A DNA stretch of 64,000 nt from Pseudomonas marincola (lineage in GTDB: Bacteria > Pseudomonadota > Gammaproteobacteria > Pseudomonadales > Pseudomonadaceae): contig NZ_FPBC01000006.1 in the NCBI RefSeq assembly GCF_900116605.1, positions 248,001 through 312,000 on the forward strand, given 5' to 3'. Position 1 is the first letter of the stretch. The number at the start of each line of letters is the position of its first letter. Of the stretch, positions 1-10,089 are shown piece by piece. The notes beneath the pieces are model-generated. The model did not search any database. It saw only the letters and a program-made list of their open reading frames with translations, and was not told where the DNA came from. The translations under genes were made by a program, and so were the position numbers.

Positions 1-42
1 GCACCACTAAAAGGTGCAAAACCTGAAAAAAAGGAAGAAACC

Positions 43-354
43 ATGAGCGTTGCAGACATCATCAATACCATGCAATCCAAGTTCAACGCCTCTGCAGCAG
101 CAGGCCTGGACCTGGTGTTCCAGTTCAACATCGAAGACGGCGAGAACTACTCCCTGATCGTTAAAGACGGCACCTGCGATGTTCAGCAAGGTGACAACCC
201 GGACGCAAACGTAACGCTGATCATGGACAAAGAAACCCTGAAAGGCATCACCAGCGGCGAAACCGACGGTATGCAGGCATTCATGTCTGGCAAACTGCGC
301 GCTGAAGGCGACATGATGCTGGCGATGAAGCTGAGCGAACTGTTCCCAGTTTAA
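43..354 (+). CDS. SCP2 sterol-binding domain protein
   Basis: A 103-aa protein made of a single SCP2 (sterol carrier protein 2-like) domain. The fold has a hydrophobic tunnel that binds lipids or acyl-CoAs; the physiological ligand in bacteria is not established. Visible family features are the segment around QFNIEDGENYSLIVKDG and the C-terminal amphipathic stretch ending AMKLSELFPV. There is no signal peptide, so it should be cytoplasmic. The start is supported by the purine-rich AAGGAAG seven bases upstream. It is followed by a strong terminator, so it ends its own transcript. The next genes (a phosphotransferase and an SDR) suggest a fatty-acid or acyl-CoA context. Codon use favours CTG, GTT and AAC, as in well expressed genes. 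Confidence 0.9.
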   Translation: MSVADIINTMQSKFNASAAAGLDLVFQFNIEDGENYSLIVKDGTCDVQQGDNPDANVTLIMDKETLKGITSGETDGMQAFMSGKLRAEGDMMLAMKLSELFPV

Positions 355-390
355 GCAGCTGAAACGGACGCTTTATGCGCTCGGCAGTGT

Positions 391-423
391 AAAAAACCGG
401 AGTCCTGGACTCCGGTTTTTTTT
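391..423 (+). terminator. Intrinsic terminator after the SCP2 gene
   Basis: Perfect 8-bp stem CCGGAGTC/GACTCCGG with a 3-nt loop, flanked by an A-run and followed by eight T. It lies 40 bases after the SCP2 stop codon. Confidence 0.9.
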
Positions 424-533
424 CGCCTGGCCGGCGCCGATGTCGATTAATCAGGCAGCTTGATTGAGGTGCAACACTCACGCCTATAACAGCATGTAGT
501 GCTTGCTGGCACCCAAGGGTCGCATTAGATTAG

Positions 534-546
534 CCAATAATATTGG
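534..546. promoter_or_regulatory. 13-bp palindrome upstream of the phosphotransferase gene
   Basis: CCAATAATATTGG is a perfect palindrome about a central A. It lies 28 bases before the start codon and just upstream of a possible -10 element (TATAAG, about 555-560). The position fits a repressor operator. The cognate regulator is unknown and no regulator gene is adjacent. Confidence 0.35.
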
Positions 547-574
547 GCCACCATTATAAGCAGAAGGGATAACC

Positions 575-1642
575 ATGGCGCTCACTGATCAGTCCACGCG
601 TATACGCGATGGCGAAGAACTCGACGCAGCTGTCATTGACCAGTACCTCAAGAGCCATATTTCCGGGCTCAGCGGCACGCCCAAAATCAGCCAGTTTCCG
701 GGCGGCGCGTCCAACCTGACCTACCTCCTTGAATACGCCGAGAAAGAGTTCGTCCTGCGGCGTCCGCCATTCGGTCACAAGGCCAAGTCCGCGCATGACA
801 TGGGCCGCGAATTTCGCATTCTCAATCAGCTCAACGACGGTTTCCCCTACTGCCCAAAGGCTTATGTGCACTGCACCGATGAGTCGGTAATCGGCGCCGA
901 GTTTTATGTCATGGAGCGTGTCAACGGGATCATCCTGCGCTCGGAAATCCCCGCTGAGCTGAACCTCGACGCCGGCAAAACGCGCAAGCTGTGCGAAAGC
1001 TTTATCGACAAGATGGTCGAACTGCATAACGTCGATTATGAGGCTTGCGGCCTCGGAGATCTGGGCAAGCCTGAAGGCTATGTCAGCCGCCAGATCAATG
1101 GCTGGGCGGATCGCTACGAGAAAGCCCTGACGCCCGATGCGCCGCATTGGGAGCCGGTTAAGGCCTGGCTGCGCGAGAAGATGCCCGCAGACCACCCCAA
1201 GCCGGCCATTGTGCACAATGACTACCGCTTCGATAACGTGATTCTTGATCCGCAGAACCCGATGAACATCATCGGCGTGCTCGACTGGGAACTGACCACC
1301 ATCGGCGACCCGCTAATGGACCTGGGCAATACGCTCGCCTATTGGGTCGAAGCGGATGATCCGGCGCCCGTGCAAATGACCCGCCGCCAGCCAAGCAACG
1401 CGCCGGGTATGCTTTCGCGCAAGGAATTCGCAGAGTATTACGCCCAGCGTGCCGGCATTGAAATCAGCAACATCGACTTCTACTACACCTACGGTCTGTT
1501 CCGCCTGGCCGGCATCGTGCAGCAGATCTACTACCGCTTTTATCACGGCCAAACTCAGGACAAACGCTTCGCGCAGTTCATTCACATGAACAAACTGCTC
1601 GAACAAATGAGCCTGCAAGTCATTAACAAATCTCAGCTCTAA
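575..1642 (+). CDS. Phosphotransferase family protein (APH/ACAD10-11 kinase-like)
   Basis: A 355-aa protein of the APH/choline-kinase fold. It shows the Brenner motif HNDYRFDN (residues 214-221) with the catalytic Asp, and the metal-binding Asp in GVLDWELTTIGDP (about 237). This subgroup resembles the kinase domain fused to acyl-CoA dehydrogenase in eukaryotic ACAD10/11, which is linked to 4-hydroxy-acid catabolism; it is not an aminoglycoside-resistance enzyme. The start ATG follows AGAAGGG. An SDR gene follows after 25 bp and probably shares the transcript, fitting a hydroxyacyl or acyl-CoA degradation role. Fold assignment is firm, substrate unknown. Confidence 0.85.
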   Translation: MALTDQSTRIRDGEELDAAVIDQYLKSHISGLSGTPKISQFPGGASNLTYLLEYAEKEFVLRRPPFGHKAKSAHDMGREFRILNQLNDGFPYCPKAYVHCTDESVIGAEFYVMERVNGIILRSEIPAELNLDAGKTRKLCESFIDKMVELHNVDYEACGLGDLGKPEGYVSRQINGWADRYEKALTPDAPHWEPVKAWLREKMPADHPKPAIVHNDYRFDNVILDPQNPMNIIGVLDWELTTIGDPLMDLGNTLAYWVEADDPAPVQMTRRQPSNAPGMLSRKEFAEYYAQRAGIEISNIDFYYTYGLFRLAGIVQQIYYRFYHGQTQDKRFAQFIHMNKLLEQMSLQVINKSQL

Positions 1643-1667
1643 GCTGGCTTAGTTTCAGGGGATACGC

Positions 1668-2435
1668 ATGTCCAAGACTCAACTGTTTGACCTCGACGGC
1701 AAGATTGCATTTGTTTCCGGCGCCAGCCGTGGCATCGGCGAAGCCATCGCCCGCCTGCTCGCTCAGCAAGGCGCGCACGTGATTGTTTCCAGCCGCAAGA
1801 TCGAAGGCTGCCAGGCAGTCGCTGATGCAATCATCGCCGACGGCGGCAAAGCCACTGCCATCGCCTGCCACATTGGCGAGATGGAACAAATCTCCAGCGT
1901 CTTCGCGCAGATCCGCGAGCAGTTCGGCCGTCTCGACATTCTGGTCAACAACGCCGCCACCAACCCACAATTCTGCAACGTGCTCGACACCGACCTCGGC
2001 GCCTTCCAGAAAACCGTTGATGTGAATATTCGTGGCTACTACTTCATGTCAATTGAAGGCGGCAAACTGATGAAGCAGAACGGCGGCGGCAGCATCATCA
2101 ACGTGGCCTCGATCAACGGCGTTTCGCCCGGCGAGTTCCAGGGCATCTACTCGGTGACCAAAGCGGCCGTTATCAGCATGACCAAAGTGTTTGCCAAGGA
2201 ATGCGCGCAGTTCGGCATCCGCTGCAACGCCCTGCTGCCAGGCCTGACCGACACCAAGTTTGCGTCTGCGCTGACCAAGAACGACGCTATTCTGAATATT
2301 GCCCTGCAGCGTATTCCGCTGAAGCGCGTAGCCGATCCAAGTGAAATGGCCGGCACCGTGCTGTATCTCGCAAGCGACGCTTCGAGCTACACCACAGGCG
2401 TTGCGCTGAACGTAGACGGCGGCTTCCTGTCCTGA
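1668..2435 (+). CDS. Short-chain dehydrogenase/reductase (SDR)
   Basis: A 255-aa classical SDR. The Rossmann motif GASRGIG lies at residues 18-24, NNAA at 94-97, and the catalytic set is Ser148, Tyr161 and Lys165 (YSVTK). The length is typical of the FabG-like group, and the C-terminal GVALNVDGGF is the usual substrate-loop end. It should reduce or oxidise a hydroxyl/keto substrate with NAD(P)H in the cytoplasm. It lies 25 bp downstream of the phosphotransferase gene and is followed directly by a terminator, so the two form an operon. Substrate cannot be read from sequence. Confidence 0.88.
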   Translation: MSKTQLFDLDGKIAFVSGASRGIGEAIARLLAQQGAHVIVSSRKIEGCQAVADAIIADGGKATAIACHIGEMEQISSVFAQIREQFGRLDILVNNAATNPQFCNVLDTDLGAFQKTVDVNIRGYYFMSIEGGKLMKQNGGGSIINVASINGVSPGEFQGIYSVTKAAVISMTKVFAKECAQFGIRCNALLPGLTDTKFASALTKNDAILNIALQRIPLKRVADPSEMAGTVLYLASDASSYTTGVALNVDGGFLS

Positions 2436-2457
2436 TACCAAGCGGCAACAACGCTAC

Positions 2458-2485
2458 AAAAAAAGGGACCTTCGGGTCCCTTTTT
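2458..2485 (+). terminator. Intrinsic terminator after the SDR gene
   Basis: Hairpin GGGACC-TTC-GGGTCCC flanked by A and T runs. It is nearly symmetrical, so it may also stop the convergent gene that ends at 2504. Confidence 0.9.
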
Positions 2486-2503
2486 GATTGGCTAATAAAC
2501 TGT

Positions 2504-3160
2504 TTATTGCCAGTTGCGCAGTGCGCGCTCCGCAGTCGGATTGATCGGCTGCGCCAACAAGCCGGTCGGCGTTAACGCGACAGAGTACTGCGCGCCGTCG
2601 GCGATTGGCAGAAAGTCCACCCGAACTGCCTGCGCGTCAAATACCAGCAGGTCGTGCTGGCCCAGACGCAACCAACGCCACAGGTCTATGCCATACAAGC
2701 TATGGCCCAGCGCAACCTGTTGGTGCCGCGCACGTTGCTGCTGCTCGATAGCCAGAAAACGTCCGGAGAGCTTTTCCAGGCGATAACCTGGCTCCATACC
2801 AATCAACTCGGCAAGGCTCTTCCATTTGAACAAGCGTGCATCCAGCTGCCACAGGTCACCTTCGAGAGTCACCGTGCGCTGGCGATCGTGCTCGACGATG
2901 GTCACTTCATAGGCATCTTCCTGCGCCTTGAAGCTCAGCGTTGCCAGTGGCTGCTCTGCCGGAATAGTCGCGTAACTGAGCAGGTCATAGGCCACCAGCC
3001 CGAGGACTGCGGCGAACCCTGCAAATACCAGCCCGCACATCCCGCGCAGCCACGCCAGAAACCAGTGGCCGCCAAACAGAATACGCAGCGCTATCAAGGT
3101 GATAATCAGCGCCAGCAGGCCGGTAGCCAAAGCCAAACCGTTGTATTGCATTAACCACAT
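2504..3160 (-). CDS. Conserved membrane protein of unknown function
   Basis: A 218-aa protein with two predicted membrane helices near the N terminus (about residues 8-30 and 38-60), then a ~155-residue soluble domain rich in beta-type sequence. Similar pseudomonad proteins are often labelled 'multidrug transporter', but I see no transporter domain here: two helices and one globular domain are not an efflux pump. It is transcribed away from the TSUP gene and converges on the SDR gene. I do not recognise a function. Confidence 0.75.
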   Translation of the reverse strand: MWLMQYNGLALATGLLALIITLIALRILFGGHWFLAWLRGMCGLVFAGFAAVLGLVAYDLLSYATIPAEQPLATLSFKAQEDAYEVTIVEHDRQRTVTLEGDLWQLDARLFKWKSLAELIGMEPGYRLEKLSGRFLAIEQQQRARHQQVALGHSLYGIDLWRWLRLGQHDLLVFDAQAVRVDFLPIADGAQYSVALTPTGLLAQPINPTAERALRNWQ

Positions 3161-3251
3161 CCCTTAAGCAGCAAAATACTGGCATTATGCGCAGCTTCAT
3201 TCCCCGGGCGCCGTGATCTGACTGCGCCACAGACACTGGTGTTGCTGACGT

Positions 3252-4037
3252 ATGCTACTGCCTTTTGATCTCGCGGTTGAACCTACCACTCTGCTAATTC
3301 TTGCGCTGGTAGCGTTTTTTGCAGGCTTTATTGATGCAATTGCTGGCGGCGGCGGCTTGCTTACCATCCCGGCATTACTCACCGCAGGCCTGCCGCCCCA
3401 TTTGGTCCTTGGCACTAACAAACTCAGCTCGACCTTTGGTGCAGCGATTGCCAGCTTCACCTTTTACCGGCGCAATCTGTTTCATCCACGGCAATGGCGC
3501 AATGCGCTGATTGGCACCGCCATCGGCGCGCTGGTTGGCGCAGCAGTGGCGCAATGGCTGCCAGCCCATCTGCTCAATCAAATGCTGCCAGTGGTGGTAT
3601 TCGGCTGCGGTTTGTATCTGTTGTTTGGCCGCACGCCAGAGACGCACAGCGCGCCGGACGTGATCATTCCCAAGCGTCGGCAATGGCCGCAAAGCCTCAG
3701 CCTCGGCTTTTACGACGGCGTCGCTGGCCCCGGCACCGGTGCATTCTGGACAGTATCGACCCTGCTGCTCTATCCGCTCGATCTGGTACGCGCCAGCGGC
3801 GTGGCGCGCAGCATGAACTTCGTCAGCAATATCTGCGCCCTGGCGATCTTTATCGCCAGCGGTCAAGTCGCCTGGGTTCTGGGGATTTGCATGGGCTTAT
3901 CGCTGATGTGTGGCGCATTCATTGGCGCGCGCACCGCGATCAAGGGCGGCTCCAAGTTCATCCGCCCGGTGTTCATTATGGTGGTGCTGGCGCTGACCGT
4001 GCGCCTAGCCTGGCAGCACTGGTTCGGGCAGGCCTAA
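3252..4037 (+). CDS. TSUP family (TauE/SafE) permease
   Basis: A 261-aa protein with about eight hydrophobic segments. It carries the family hallmarks: the glycine-rich [18 protein letters not shown] near residues 25-42, [11 protein letters not shown], and a second-half repeat with [17 protein letters not shown] proteins move small organic or sulfur anions such as sulfoacetate, taurine or sulfite across the inner membrane; the substrate here is unknown. The last 33 bp overlap the 3' end of nudC on the other strand, so the two genes converge with no terminator space between them. Confidence 0.88.
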   Translation: MLLPFDLAVEPTTLLILALVAFFAGFIDAIAGGGGLLTIPALLTAGLPPHLVLGTNKLSSTFGAAIASFTFYRRNLFHPRQWRNALIGTAIGALVGAAVAQWLPAHLLNQMLPVVVFGCGLYLLFGRTPETHSAPDVIIPKRRQWPQSLSLGFYDGVAGPGTGAFWTVSTLLLYPLDLVRASGVARSMNFVSNICALAIFIASGQVAWVLGICMGLSLMCGAFIGARTAIKGGSKFIRPVFIMVVLALTVRLAWQHWFGQA

Positions 4038-4832
4038 ACGACGCGCAACGTAAACGTCGATCAGGAAACGGGCGATTGAACGGCTGGCGGGAAGCGGCGG
4101 CAGATCATGCACACTGAACCACTGTGCATCTTCGATCTCATCTTCCTGCATGACGATATCACCAGAGGCGAACTCGGCATGAAAGCCGAGCATCAGCGAG
4201 TGCGGGAACGGCCAACCCTGACTGCCGAGATACTGCAGGTTGTGAACCCGCACGCCGACCTCTTCCAGCACTTCACGGTGCACGCACTGCTCGACCGACT
4301 CGCCGGCTTCAACAAAGCCTGCAAGCGTGCTGTACATGCCCGTAACGAAGCGCTTTGAGCGTGCCAGCAGGATCTCGTCGCCACGTGTAATCAGCACAAT
4401 CATGCTCGGCGACAAGCGCGGATAATGATGTACCGCGCAACGCTCACAATGCATCGCACGTTCACCCGCAACCTGCTGCATCGGATTGCCGCAACTGCCG
4501 CAGAAACGGTTGTGCGCCGCCCAGACTGCAATCTGCGCGGCGTAGCCGAGCAACGCAAAGGTGTCGGCGTCGCCCTGCATCATCCACTGGCGCAGACTCT
4601 GCCACTGACAGCCCGGCAAATCGACTGGCCGATCAACCTGCAACAGGTAAACCGCATCGCCTTTGAAATGACCAATCCCGTGCTCGGTTTCGAGTAACGG
4701 CAAGTCCTGTTTTTTCAGCCACTCACGCGGAAAGAGCACGCCATTGGCATCTCCAAGGAAGTGCTGTTCACAATGCAGCAGACACCAGCCACCCGGCTCT
4801 GCTGTGTCGAGTAGCGAGGGTTTCCAACTCAT
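4005..4832 (-). CDS. nudC: NAD(H) diphosphatase / NAD-capped RNA decapping enzyme NudC
   Basis: A 275-aa Nudix hydrolase. It has a zinc ribbon (Cys111, Cys114, Cys129, Cys132) and a full Nudix box starting GFVEAGE at 172 with REVLEEVGV at 186-194. The NADH-specific signature after the box reads SQGWPFPHS, with Gly where the textbook signature has Pro. The family splits NAD(H) into NMN(H) and AMP and removes NAD caps from RNA. Its ATG overlaps the fimL stop codon by one base (TAATG on the minus strand), so it is translationally coupled to fimL. The 3' end overlaps the convergent TSUP gene. Confidence 0.93.
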   Translation of the reverse strand: MSWKPSLLDTAEPGGWCLLHCEQHFLGDANGVLFPREWLKKQDLPLLETEHGIGHFKGDAVYLLQVDRPVDLPGCQWQSLRQWMMQGDADTFALLGYAAQIAVWAAHNRFCGSCGNPMQQVAGERAMHCERCAVHHYPRLSPSMIVLITRGDEILLARSKRFVTGMYSTLAGFVEAGESVEQCVHREVLEEVGVRVHNLQYLGSQGWPFPHSLMLGFHAEFASGDIVMQEDEIEDAQWFSVHDLPPLPASRSIARFLIDVYVARRLGLPEPVLPG

Positions 4833-6514
4833 TACGCGGCTACCTGTACACCCAATGCCCGAATACTTTCACTGGCCATGTCGAGCACGCTCGTACCATC
4901 ACTGTTCTGTGCCGACTGTTCAGTCTCCAGATAGTATTCCAGACTTGCCAGCGCATCGGCCAGTGATTCGAGGGTTTGCTCGCTGGGAATCTGGCTGATG
5001 TCGAGCATTTGTTCCTGAATATAATCAGCGCAAGCGCCAACCAACGCGGCTGCCCGCTCCTGCCCGAGAAACCACAAACCGCCGCGAACTGCCTGCAAGC
5101 TGAAAGGCACATTGGCCAGATGGCTGCGCTCGCCATTCGATTCGAGGTAGGCCGTGACCGAGCGTTTGGTCAGGGCAATGCTAGTTTTCGCCTCATCGAT
5201 CACTACAATTCGCGCTTCATTGAGTTGCAACAACGCGAACATGTCCACTTCTGACACCTCGGCAGCAGGTGTCTTACGCTGGCTGCGCTTGCTCGAACCA
5301 CTGCTGAGCGAGGCCACCATACCTTCGACAAACAGCACGGAGTCGGCAATCTTGTTGAGCTCGCCCGGCTGCGGCGCATTGCCGGAAACCCAGTTCGCCA
5401 CCACTGGCAGATGTTCAGCCAGCGCGTGACCGGATGAGCTGAGCCCGACCATGCCCAGCGTCTTGCCAAGCTTGCCGATCAGGGCGTAAAGGTTGCTCAG
5501 ATTCTCCTCATCCAGAGTGCCGCGCTCGATCAGATCAAGGCTGTCTTTGACGCTGCTCAGCTCTTCACGAATTGCCGAGGTAAGCGAACGGATAACCGCC
5601 TGACCCGGCCCGGCCAGTCGCAGGTATTCCTGCTCAAGCAACTGGTCGGTAAACGGCAACGACGGCAGACGAAACACCGAGCGAATAGAGGTGACCAGCG
5701 GGCCTGAACTGTCCGACAACGCCACAACATACAGCAGCTCTTTGAGCAAACTGCGCGGCGGTTCGTAATCCGCCGAATTGAGCAGTTTTTTCAGCTCACG
5801 ATCAAGGCGGCTGAACAGCTGTTTGCGCGAGTTGCGCACCAGCATGTCGCCATCGAGTTGAGCCTCCAGGGCCGCGCTGGCAACCCAGCACAGACGCCCG
5901 CGTGATTCATTGGCAAACAACTGGTCAATACGGCTCATGGCCTTGCACATCAGCGTCAGGCTGGCCTTGGTTGCCTGTTGCTTGATAAAGCCCAACAGCC
6001 CCACTTGATAAGCCCGGCGCATCTTGCGCCCCAGCGCTTCCTTGGCGGCAGCATCCAGCGCCTGCGTCGGTGCGTGTGGGCGTGGCATATCCAGGCGCAC
6101 ACTGAAGAAAAAGCTTTCTGCCAGCGCCGGCTGACCGCCACTTCTGCGCAGGTCGTTAATCGCCGGCAGCAGCAGTTCGGGGATTTCCTGGCGATGGGTG
6201 TCCATGCTTTCGAGATAGCGCCGCAGCACGTGCAGCGCATTACTCAGGGCCGACAATTGCGCGTCACGCTCCTCGCCAGCACCGGTTGGAATATCCGTGG
6301 CCTGATCCAGCACTTCCTGCGCCAGCAACTCGGCGCCCGTCAGCTCGATCAGTTTGAGGGTGCCGCGAACCTGTTGCAGATTTTCCACCGCCTGCTGCAA
6401 CAGGCTGCCGTTCATGCGTTCAGCAATGAACTGCTCAAGGCTGGACTCAGCCTCCTCCATGGTCGCGAATAATTCATCGCGCACCAGACTTAGTGACGTT
6501 ACACCTGAAGCCAT
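4832..6514 (-). CDS. fimL: FimL, type IV pilus / virulence regulatory protein
   Basis: A 560-aa cytoplasmic protein matching Pseudomonas FimL. FimL resembles the N-terminal Hpt-like part of the chemosensory kinase ChpA but lacks phosphorylatable His sites and catalytic domains. In P. aeruginosa it acts with the Pil-Chp system and CyaB-dependent cAMP to control twitching and virulence. The protein is largely helical throughout, starting [16 protein letters not shown]. It is followed by nudC with a one-base overlap. Transcription probably starts in the 50-bp gap after the enoyl-CoA hydratase gene or further upstream. Confidence 0.9.
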   Translation of the reverse strand: MASGVTSLSLVRDELFATMEEAESSLEQFIAERMNGSLLQQAVENLQQVRGTLKLIELTGAELLAQEVLDQATDIPTGAGEERDAQLSALSNALHVLRRYLESMDTHRQEIPELLLPAINDLRRSGGQPALAESFFFSVRLDMPRPHAPTQALDAAAKEALGRKMRRAYQVGLLGFIKQQATKASLTLMCKAMSRIDQLFANESRGRLCWVASAALEAQLDGDMLVRNSRKQLFSRLDRELKKLLNSADYEPPRSLLKELLYVVALSDSSGPLVTSIRSVFRLPSLPFTDQLLEQEYLRLAGPGQAVIRSLTSAIREELSSVKDSLDLIERGTLDEENLSNLYALIGKLGKTLGMVGLSSSGHALAEHLPVVANWVSGNAPQPGELNKIADSVLFVEGMVASLSSGSSKRSQRKTPAAEVSEVDMFALLQLNEARIVVIDEAKTSIALTKRSVTAYLESNGERSHLANVPFSLQAVRGGLWFLGQERAAALVGACADYIQEQMLDISQIPSEQTLESLADALASLEYYLETEQSAQNSDGTSVLDMASESIRALGVQVAA

Positions 6515-6564
6515 GAGTTAAAGCGCCTCCCGCGGCAAAAATGAAGACACGTTAAAAGAGGCCA

Positions 6565-7386
6565 TCAATCGGCAAACTCAGGTTTTTGCTTGGTCATGTG
6601 CGCAGTCATGGCGATGCGCATGTCTTCCGACTGCAGCATCGAGGCATTCCAGGTGGCGATATATTCAAGGCCGTCATCGACGCGGTGATCACGCATATAG
6701 CGAATCATTTCCTTGGTGCCACGCACGGCCACAGGCGACTTGCTGGCAATTTCGCGGGCGATTTCCATCACCCCGTCTAGCAGTGCGGTCTTGTCTGCAA
6801 AGGTCCGGTTAACCAGGCCGATTGTTTGCGCTTCGGTGCCGTCGATGGTGCGCCCGGTGTAGGCCAGTTCGCGCATCATGCCATCACCGATAAGGCGTGG
6901 CAGGCGCTGCAAGGTGCCTACATCAGCGGCCATGCCCATGTCGATTTCTTTGATCGAGAACTGCGCATCCGGCGTTGAATAGCGCATGTCGCAGGCGCTG
7001 ATCAGGTCGATCGCGCCGCCAATGCAATAGCCCTGAATGGCAGCCAGCACCGGCTTGCGACAATTGTCGACGGCATTGAATGAGCCCTGCAGGGTGAGAA
7101 TGGTCTGGCGCAATGTCAGCGCATTGCGGGCCACATCTTTACCCAGTTTGCTGCTGACCTGCGCCAGCAGCATCAGGTCGATGCCGGACGAGAAATGCTT
7201 GCCCTCGCCGGTGAGCACAACTGCACGGACTTCATCCGTGGCATCTACCCAGCGGAAAATATCGATGATTTCGGTCCAGAAGTCTGCATTCATTGCATTG
7301 ACTTTTTCCGGACGGTTTATCGTAACCACCGCGATTTTGTCTGCCAGTTCGACACGAAATGCCTTGTACTCGGACACGTAAGCCAC
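6565..7386 (-). CDS. Enoyl-CoA hydratase/isomerase (crotonase) family protein
   Basis: A 273-aa crotonase-fold protein. It shows the oxyanion-hole segments GKHFSSGIDL and AAIQGYCIGGAIDLISACDMRY, and the downstream acidic region IDMGMAADVGTLQRLPRLIG. The Glu/Asp pattern resembles the dienoyl-CoA isomerase (ECH1-like) subgroup more than FadB-type hydratases, so isomerisation of 3,5-dienoyl-CoA is a plausible reaction. It lies 50 bp upstream of fimL on the same strand; co-transcription is possible but functionally unexplained. Confidence 0.87.
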   Translation of the reverse strand: MAYVSEYKAFRVELADKIAVVTINRPEKVNAMNADFWTEIIDIFRWVDATDEVRAVVLTGEGKHFSSGIDLMLLAQVSSKLGKDVARNALTLRQTILTLQGSFNAVDNCRKPVLAAIQGYCIGGAIDLISACDMRYSTPDAQFSIKEIDMGMAADVGTLQRLPRLIGDGMMRELAYTGRTIDGTEAQTIGLVNRTFADKTALLDGVMEIAREIASKSPVAVRGTKEMIRYMRDHRVDDGLEYIATWNASMLQSEDMRIAMTAHMTKQKPEFAD

Positions 7387-7589
7387 CCTCTTTGCAGGAA
7401 CTTATTTCTTATTAATAACCCGCCAACTATAACAAGAGCCGCTTAAAAGTCGATGCCGGCCTCTGTGACGCAGACCACGGCGTCGAGCTTAAAGCGAAAA
7501 ATCGAAATTCGCGGTAATCAATTGAATGCGAGTGTGTGAAGAAATACGCAGCAGTCACCAACATGGCCCCGCTGCGTGCTGTAGGGAGG

Positions 7590-9845
7590 CTACTGTTTGA
7601 TGCAATCCACGGTGTAGCAATTGCCCTGTTCTGTTTGCTGGATCTGCAAGCCGTGCACATCGGCATCGAAGCCTGGGAAACTGCTGTCGAAGTTTCGCGC
7701 GAACTCAAGATAATCAATTATCGAGCGGGTCTCGGCAGTGAAACGCTCACCGGGCATGATCAGCGGAATACCTGGCGGATATGGCACCAGCATCACCGCG
7801 GCGATGCGTCCTTCCAGCTCAGCTACCGGTACCGCCTCCACTTCCCCGCGAACCAATTCGTTATACGCATCGGCCGGTTTCATGGCGACATCCGGAAGTG
7901 TGGTGTACATGCGTTTGAGCGCTTTCGCCGTGGCGTTCTCGCGATAGCACTGATGAAGCTGATCGCACAGATCACGCAAGCCCATGCCCTGATAACGCCC
8001 AGCCCCTTCGCGGGCAATCGACGGCAATGCTTCGATCAGCGGCATATTGGTGTCGTAACACCGCTTGAACTCCAGCAACTCGGTGAGCAGCGTGCTCCAC
8101 TTGCCTTTGGTGATCCCCATCGAGAACAGCACCAGAAACGAGTACAGGCCAGTCTTCTCAACGACCAGCCCGCGTTCCCAGAGGAACTTGCTGACCACCG
8201 CCGCCGGAATACCGAACTCATCGAGTTTGCCACCAGCAGTGAGGCCAGGCATAACCAGCGTGACCTTGATCGGGTCGAGCAATACATAGTCTTCGGCAAT
8301 GTCGCCAAAGCCATGCCAGTCGGCTTGCGGTTGCAACAGCCAGTCCTGCGTGGCGACATCGGTGACGCCATGATTCTGCGGCGGCTGCCAGATACTGAAC
8401 CACCAGTCGTCTGCTGCCAGATGCTTGTGCAGGTTAGCCAGCGCCCGGCGAAAGCTCAGGGCTTCATCGAAGGTTTCCTGAATCAATGAGCGACCGGCCG
8501 GCCCTTCCATCATCGCCGAGGCCACATCGAGCGAGGCGATAATGCCGTACTGCGGCGAAGTCGAAATGTGCATCATGAAGGCTTCGTTGAAGCGATCGGT
8601 ATCCAGCTGACGTGCGCCGCCATCCTGAACATGAATCATTGAGGCCTGGCTGAAGGCAGCCAACAGTTTGTGCGTGGAATGGGTGCTGAACACCAGCGGC
8701 GTATTGGCCTCACGCGAGGTGCCCATGCCGTAACGCCCGCTGTAGAACTCATGAAACGCGGCGTAGGCGTACCACGCCTCATCGAAATGCAGCACCTCGA
8801 CGCTATCGCCCAGGGTTTGCTTGATGAGTTCGGCGTTATAGCAAAGGCCGTCGTAGGTCGAGTTAGTCACCACCGCCAGTTTCACCTTGGGCGCGCGACC
8901 GCGCGCCAGCGGGCTGGCATCAATCTTGGCCTGGATCGACTCGCGGCTGAACTCGCTGAGCGGAATCGGCCCGATAATCCCCAGCTCATTGCGTTCCGGG
9001 CACAGGTAAAGCGGAATCGCGCCAGTCATGATGATCGAGTGCAGAATCGACTTGTGGCAGTTGCGATCGACCAGCACCAGATCATCACGTCCGACCATGC
9101 TGTGCCAGACGATCTTGTTGGCGGTCGAGGTGCCGTTAATAACGAAATAGGTGTGATCGGCGCCAAAGTTGCGCGCCGCACGCGCTTCAGCTTCCGCCAG
9201 CGGCCCGGTGTGATCGAGCAGCGAGCCCAGCTCTGGCACCGACACCGACAAGTCAGAACGCAGGGTGTTTTCACCAAAGAACTGATGGAACGCCTGCCCC
9301 ACCGGACTTTTCCGGTAGGCCACCCCGCCACCATGGCCTGGCGTATGCCAGGAATAATTGGATTGCGCGGTATGTTGCACCAGAGCGCGGAAGAACGGCG
9401 GCAGCAAGCCATCGAGATAATTGCGGGCGGCGCGGGCAACCTGGCGGGCAAGAAACGAGACGGTGTCTTCGAACAGATAGAGGATGCCGCGCAGCTGATT
9501 GAGGTCAGCCATCGCCTCAGCCGGAGCATTTTCGATGGTCACCTGTTCACCCAGGGCGAAAATCGGCACTTGCGGCGCACGCACTCGCGCGATGCGGATC
9601 AACTCGACCATGTCTTGCAACAGGTGCTGATTTTCACCGGCGCCTTCGGCGGTCATCAAGATACACGCCAGGCCGTGGTGGGTGGACGCAACAATGCGCG
9701 CCTCGGCAGAGTTGGCGCTGCTGATAATGCTGAAGCCTTCTTGCTCAAGCTCATGAGCAATGGCCCGCACGCGGTCACCTGCCACCGTGTCGGCTTTGAT
9801 GTCGCGGTGCACGATCAAGACAGGAAACTTTAGATCTTTATACAT
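7590..9845 (-). CDS. ldcA: Lysine/arginine/ornithine decarboxylase, LdcA type
   Basis: A 751-aa PLP-dependent fold-I decarboxylase. The N-terminal receiver-like wing domain (about 1-130) is followed by HTPGHGGG (167-174), the PLP-binding Asp in FDEAWYA (Asp355), and the Schiff-base Lys393 in STHKLLAAFSQ. The C-terminal domain is complete. In P. aeruginosa the orthologue at this position decarboxylates lysine to cadaverine and is induced by arginine. The predicted product is cytoplasmic. The gene stands alone, with a ~240-bp upstream region shared with the end of dnaQ. Large open frames on the opposite strand are antisense shadows. Confidence 0.9.
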   Translation of the reverse strand: MYKDLKFPVLIVHRDIKADTVAGDRVRAIAHELEQEGFSIISSANSAEARIVASTHHGLACILMTAEGAGENQHLLQDMVELIRIARVRAPQVPIFALGEQVTIENAPAEAMADLNQLRGILYLFEDTVSFLARQVARAARNYLDGLLPPFFRALVQHTAQSNYSWHTPGHGGGVAYRKSPVGQAFHQFFGENTLRSDLSVSVPELGSLLDHTGPLAEAEARAARNFGADHTYFVINGTSTANKIVWHSMVGRDDLVLVDRNCHKSILHSIIMTGAIPLYLCPERNELGIIGPIPLSEFSRESIQAKIDASPLARGRAPKVKLAVVTNSTYDGLCYNAELIKQTLGDSVEVLHFDEAWYAYAAFHEFYSGRYGMGTSREANTPLVFSTHSTHKLLAAFSQASMIHVQDGGARQLDTDRFNEAFMMHISTSPQYGIIASLDVASAMMEGPAGRSLIQETFDEALSFRRALANLHKHLAADDWWFSIWQPPQNHGVTDVATQDWLLQPQADWHGFGDIAEDYVLLDPIKVTLVMPGLTAGGKLDEFGIPAAVVSKFLWERGLVVEKTGLYSFLVLFSMGITKGKWSTLLTELLEFKRCYDTNMPLIEALPSIAREGAGRYQGMGLRDLCDQLHQCYRENATAKALKRMYTTLPDVAMKPADAYNELVRGEVEAVPVAELEGRIAAVMLVPYPPGIPLIMPGERFTAETRSIIDYLEFARNFDSSFPGFDADVHGLQIQQTEQGNCYTVDCIKQ

Positions 9846-10029
9846 TGTGGATTCCCTGAAAATGGCAGCACGCGGCCGCCTATAACATCAGGTTAGAGCC
9901 AAGCCTGCCTCGGCGTAACCCCCTGTCGTGGAACCCTGTAAGAAAACGTCGCGCCGCCATAATAGAAACAACAAACAGTACTCAGCTCAGTAACGGGTGC
10001 TGATCATTGCGCGCGTTTAATCGCCCCAT

Positions 10030-10064
10030 AAAAAACGCCCCGCGGGATAAACCGGCGGAGCGTT
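10030..10064 (-). terminator. Intrinsic terminator after dnaQ
   Basis: Read on the minus strand, a 10-position stem (AACGCTCCGC with GCGGGGCGTT, one mismatch) is followed by a run of T. It lies 26 bases after the dnaQ stop codon. Confidence 0.8.
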
Positions 10065-10089
10065 CTCGGCGACGCAGCTACGCGGACTA

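Noticed and set aside
8670..9833. 387-codon open frame on the + strand across ldcA (also 7536-8489)
   Set aside because: Antisense shadow of ldcA; composition lacks a domain and the opposite frame encodes a complete decarboxylase.
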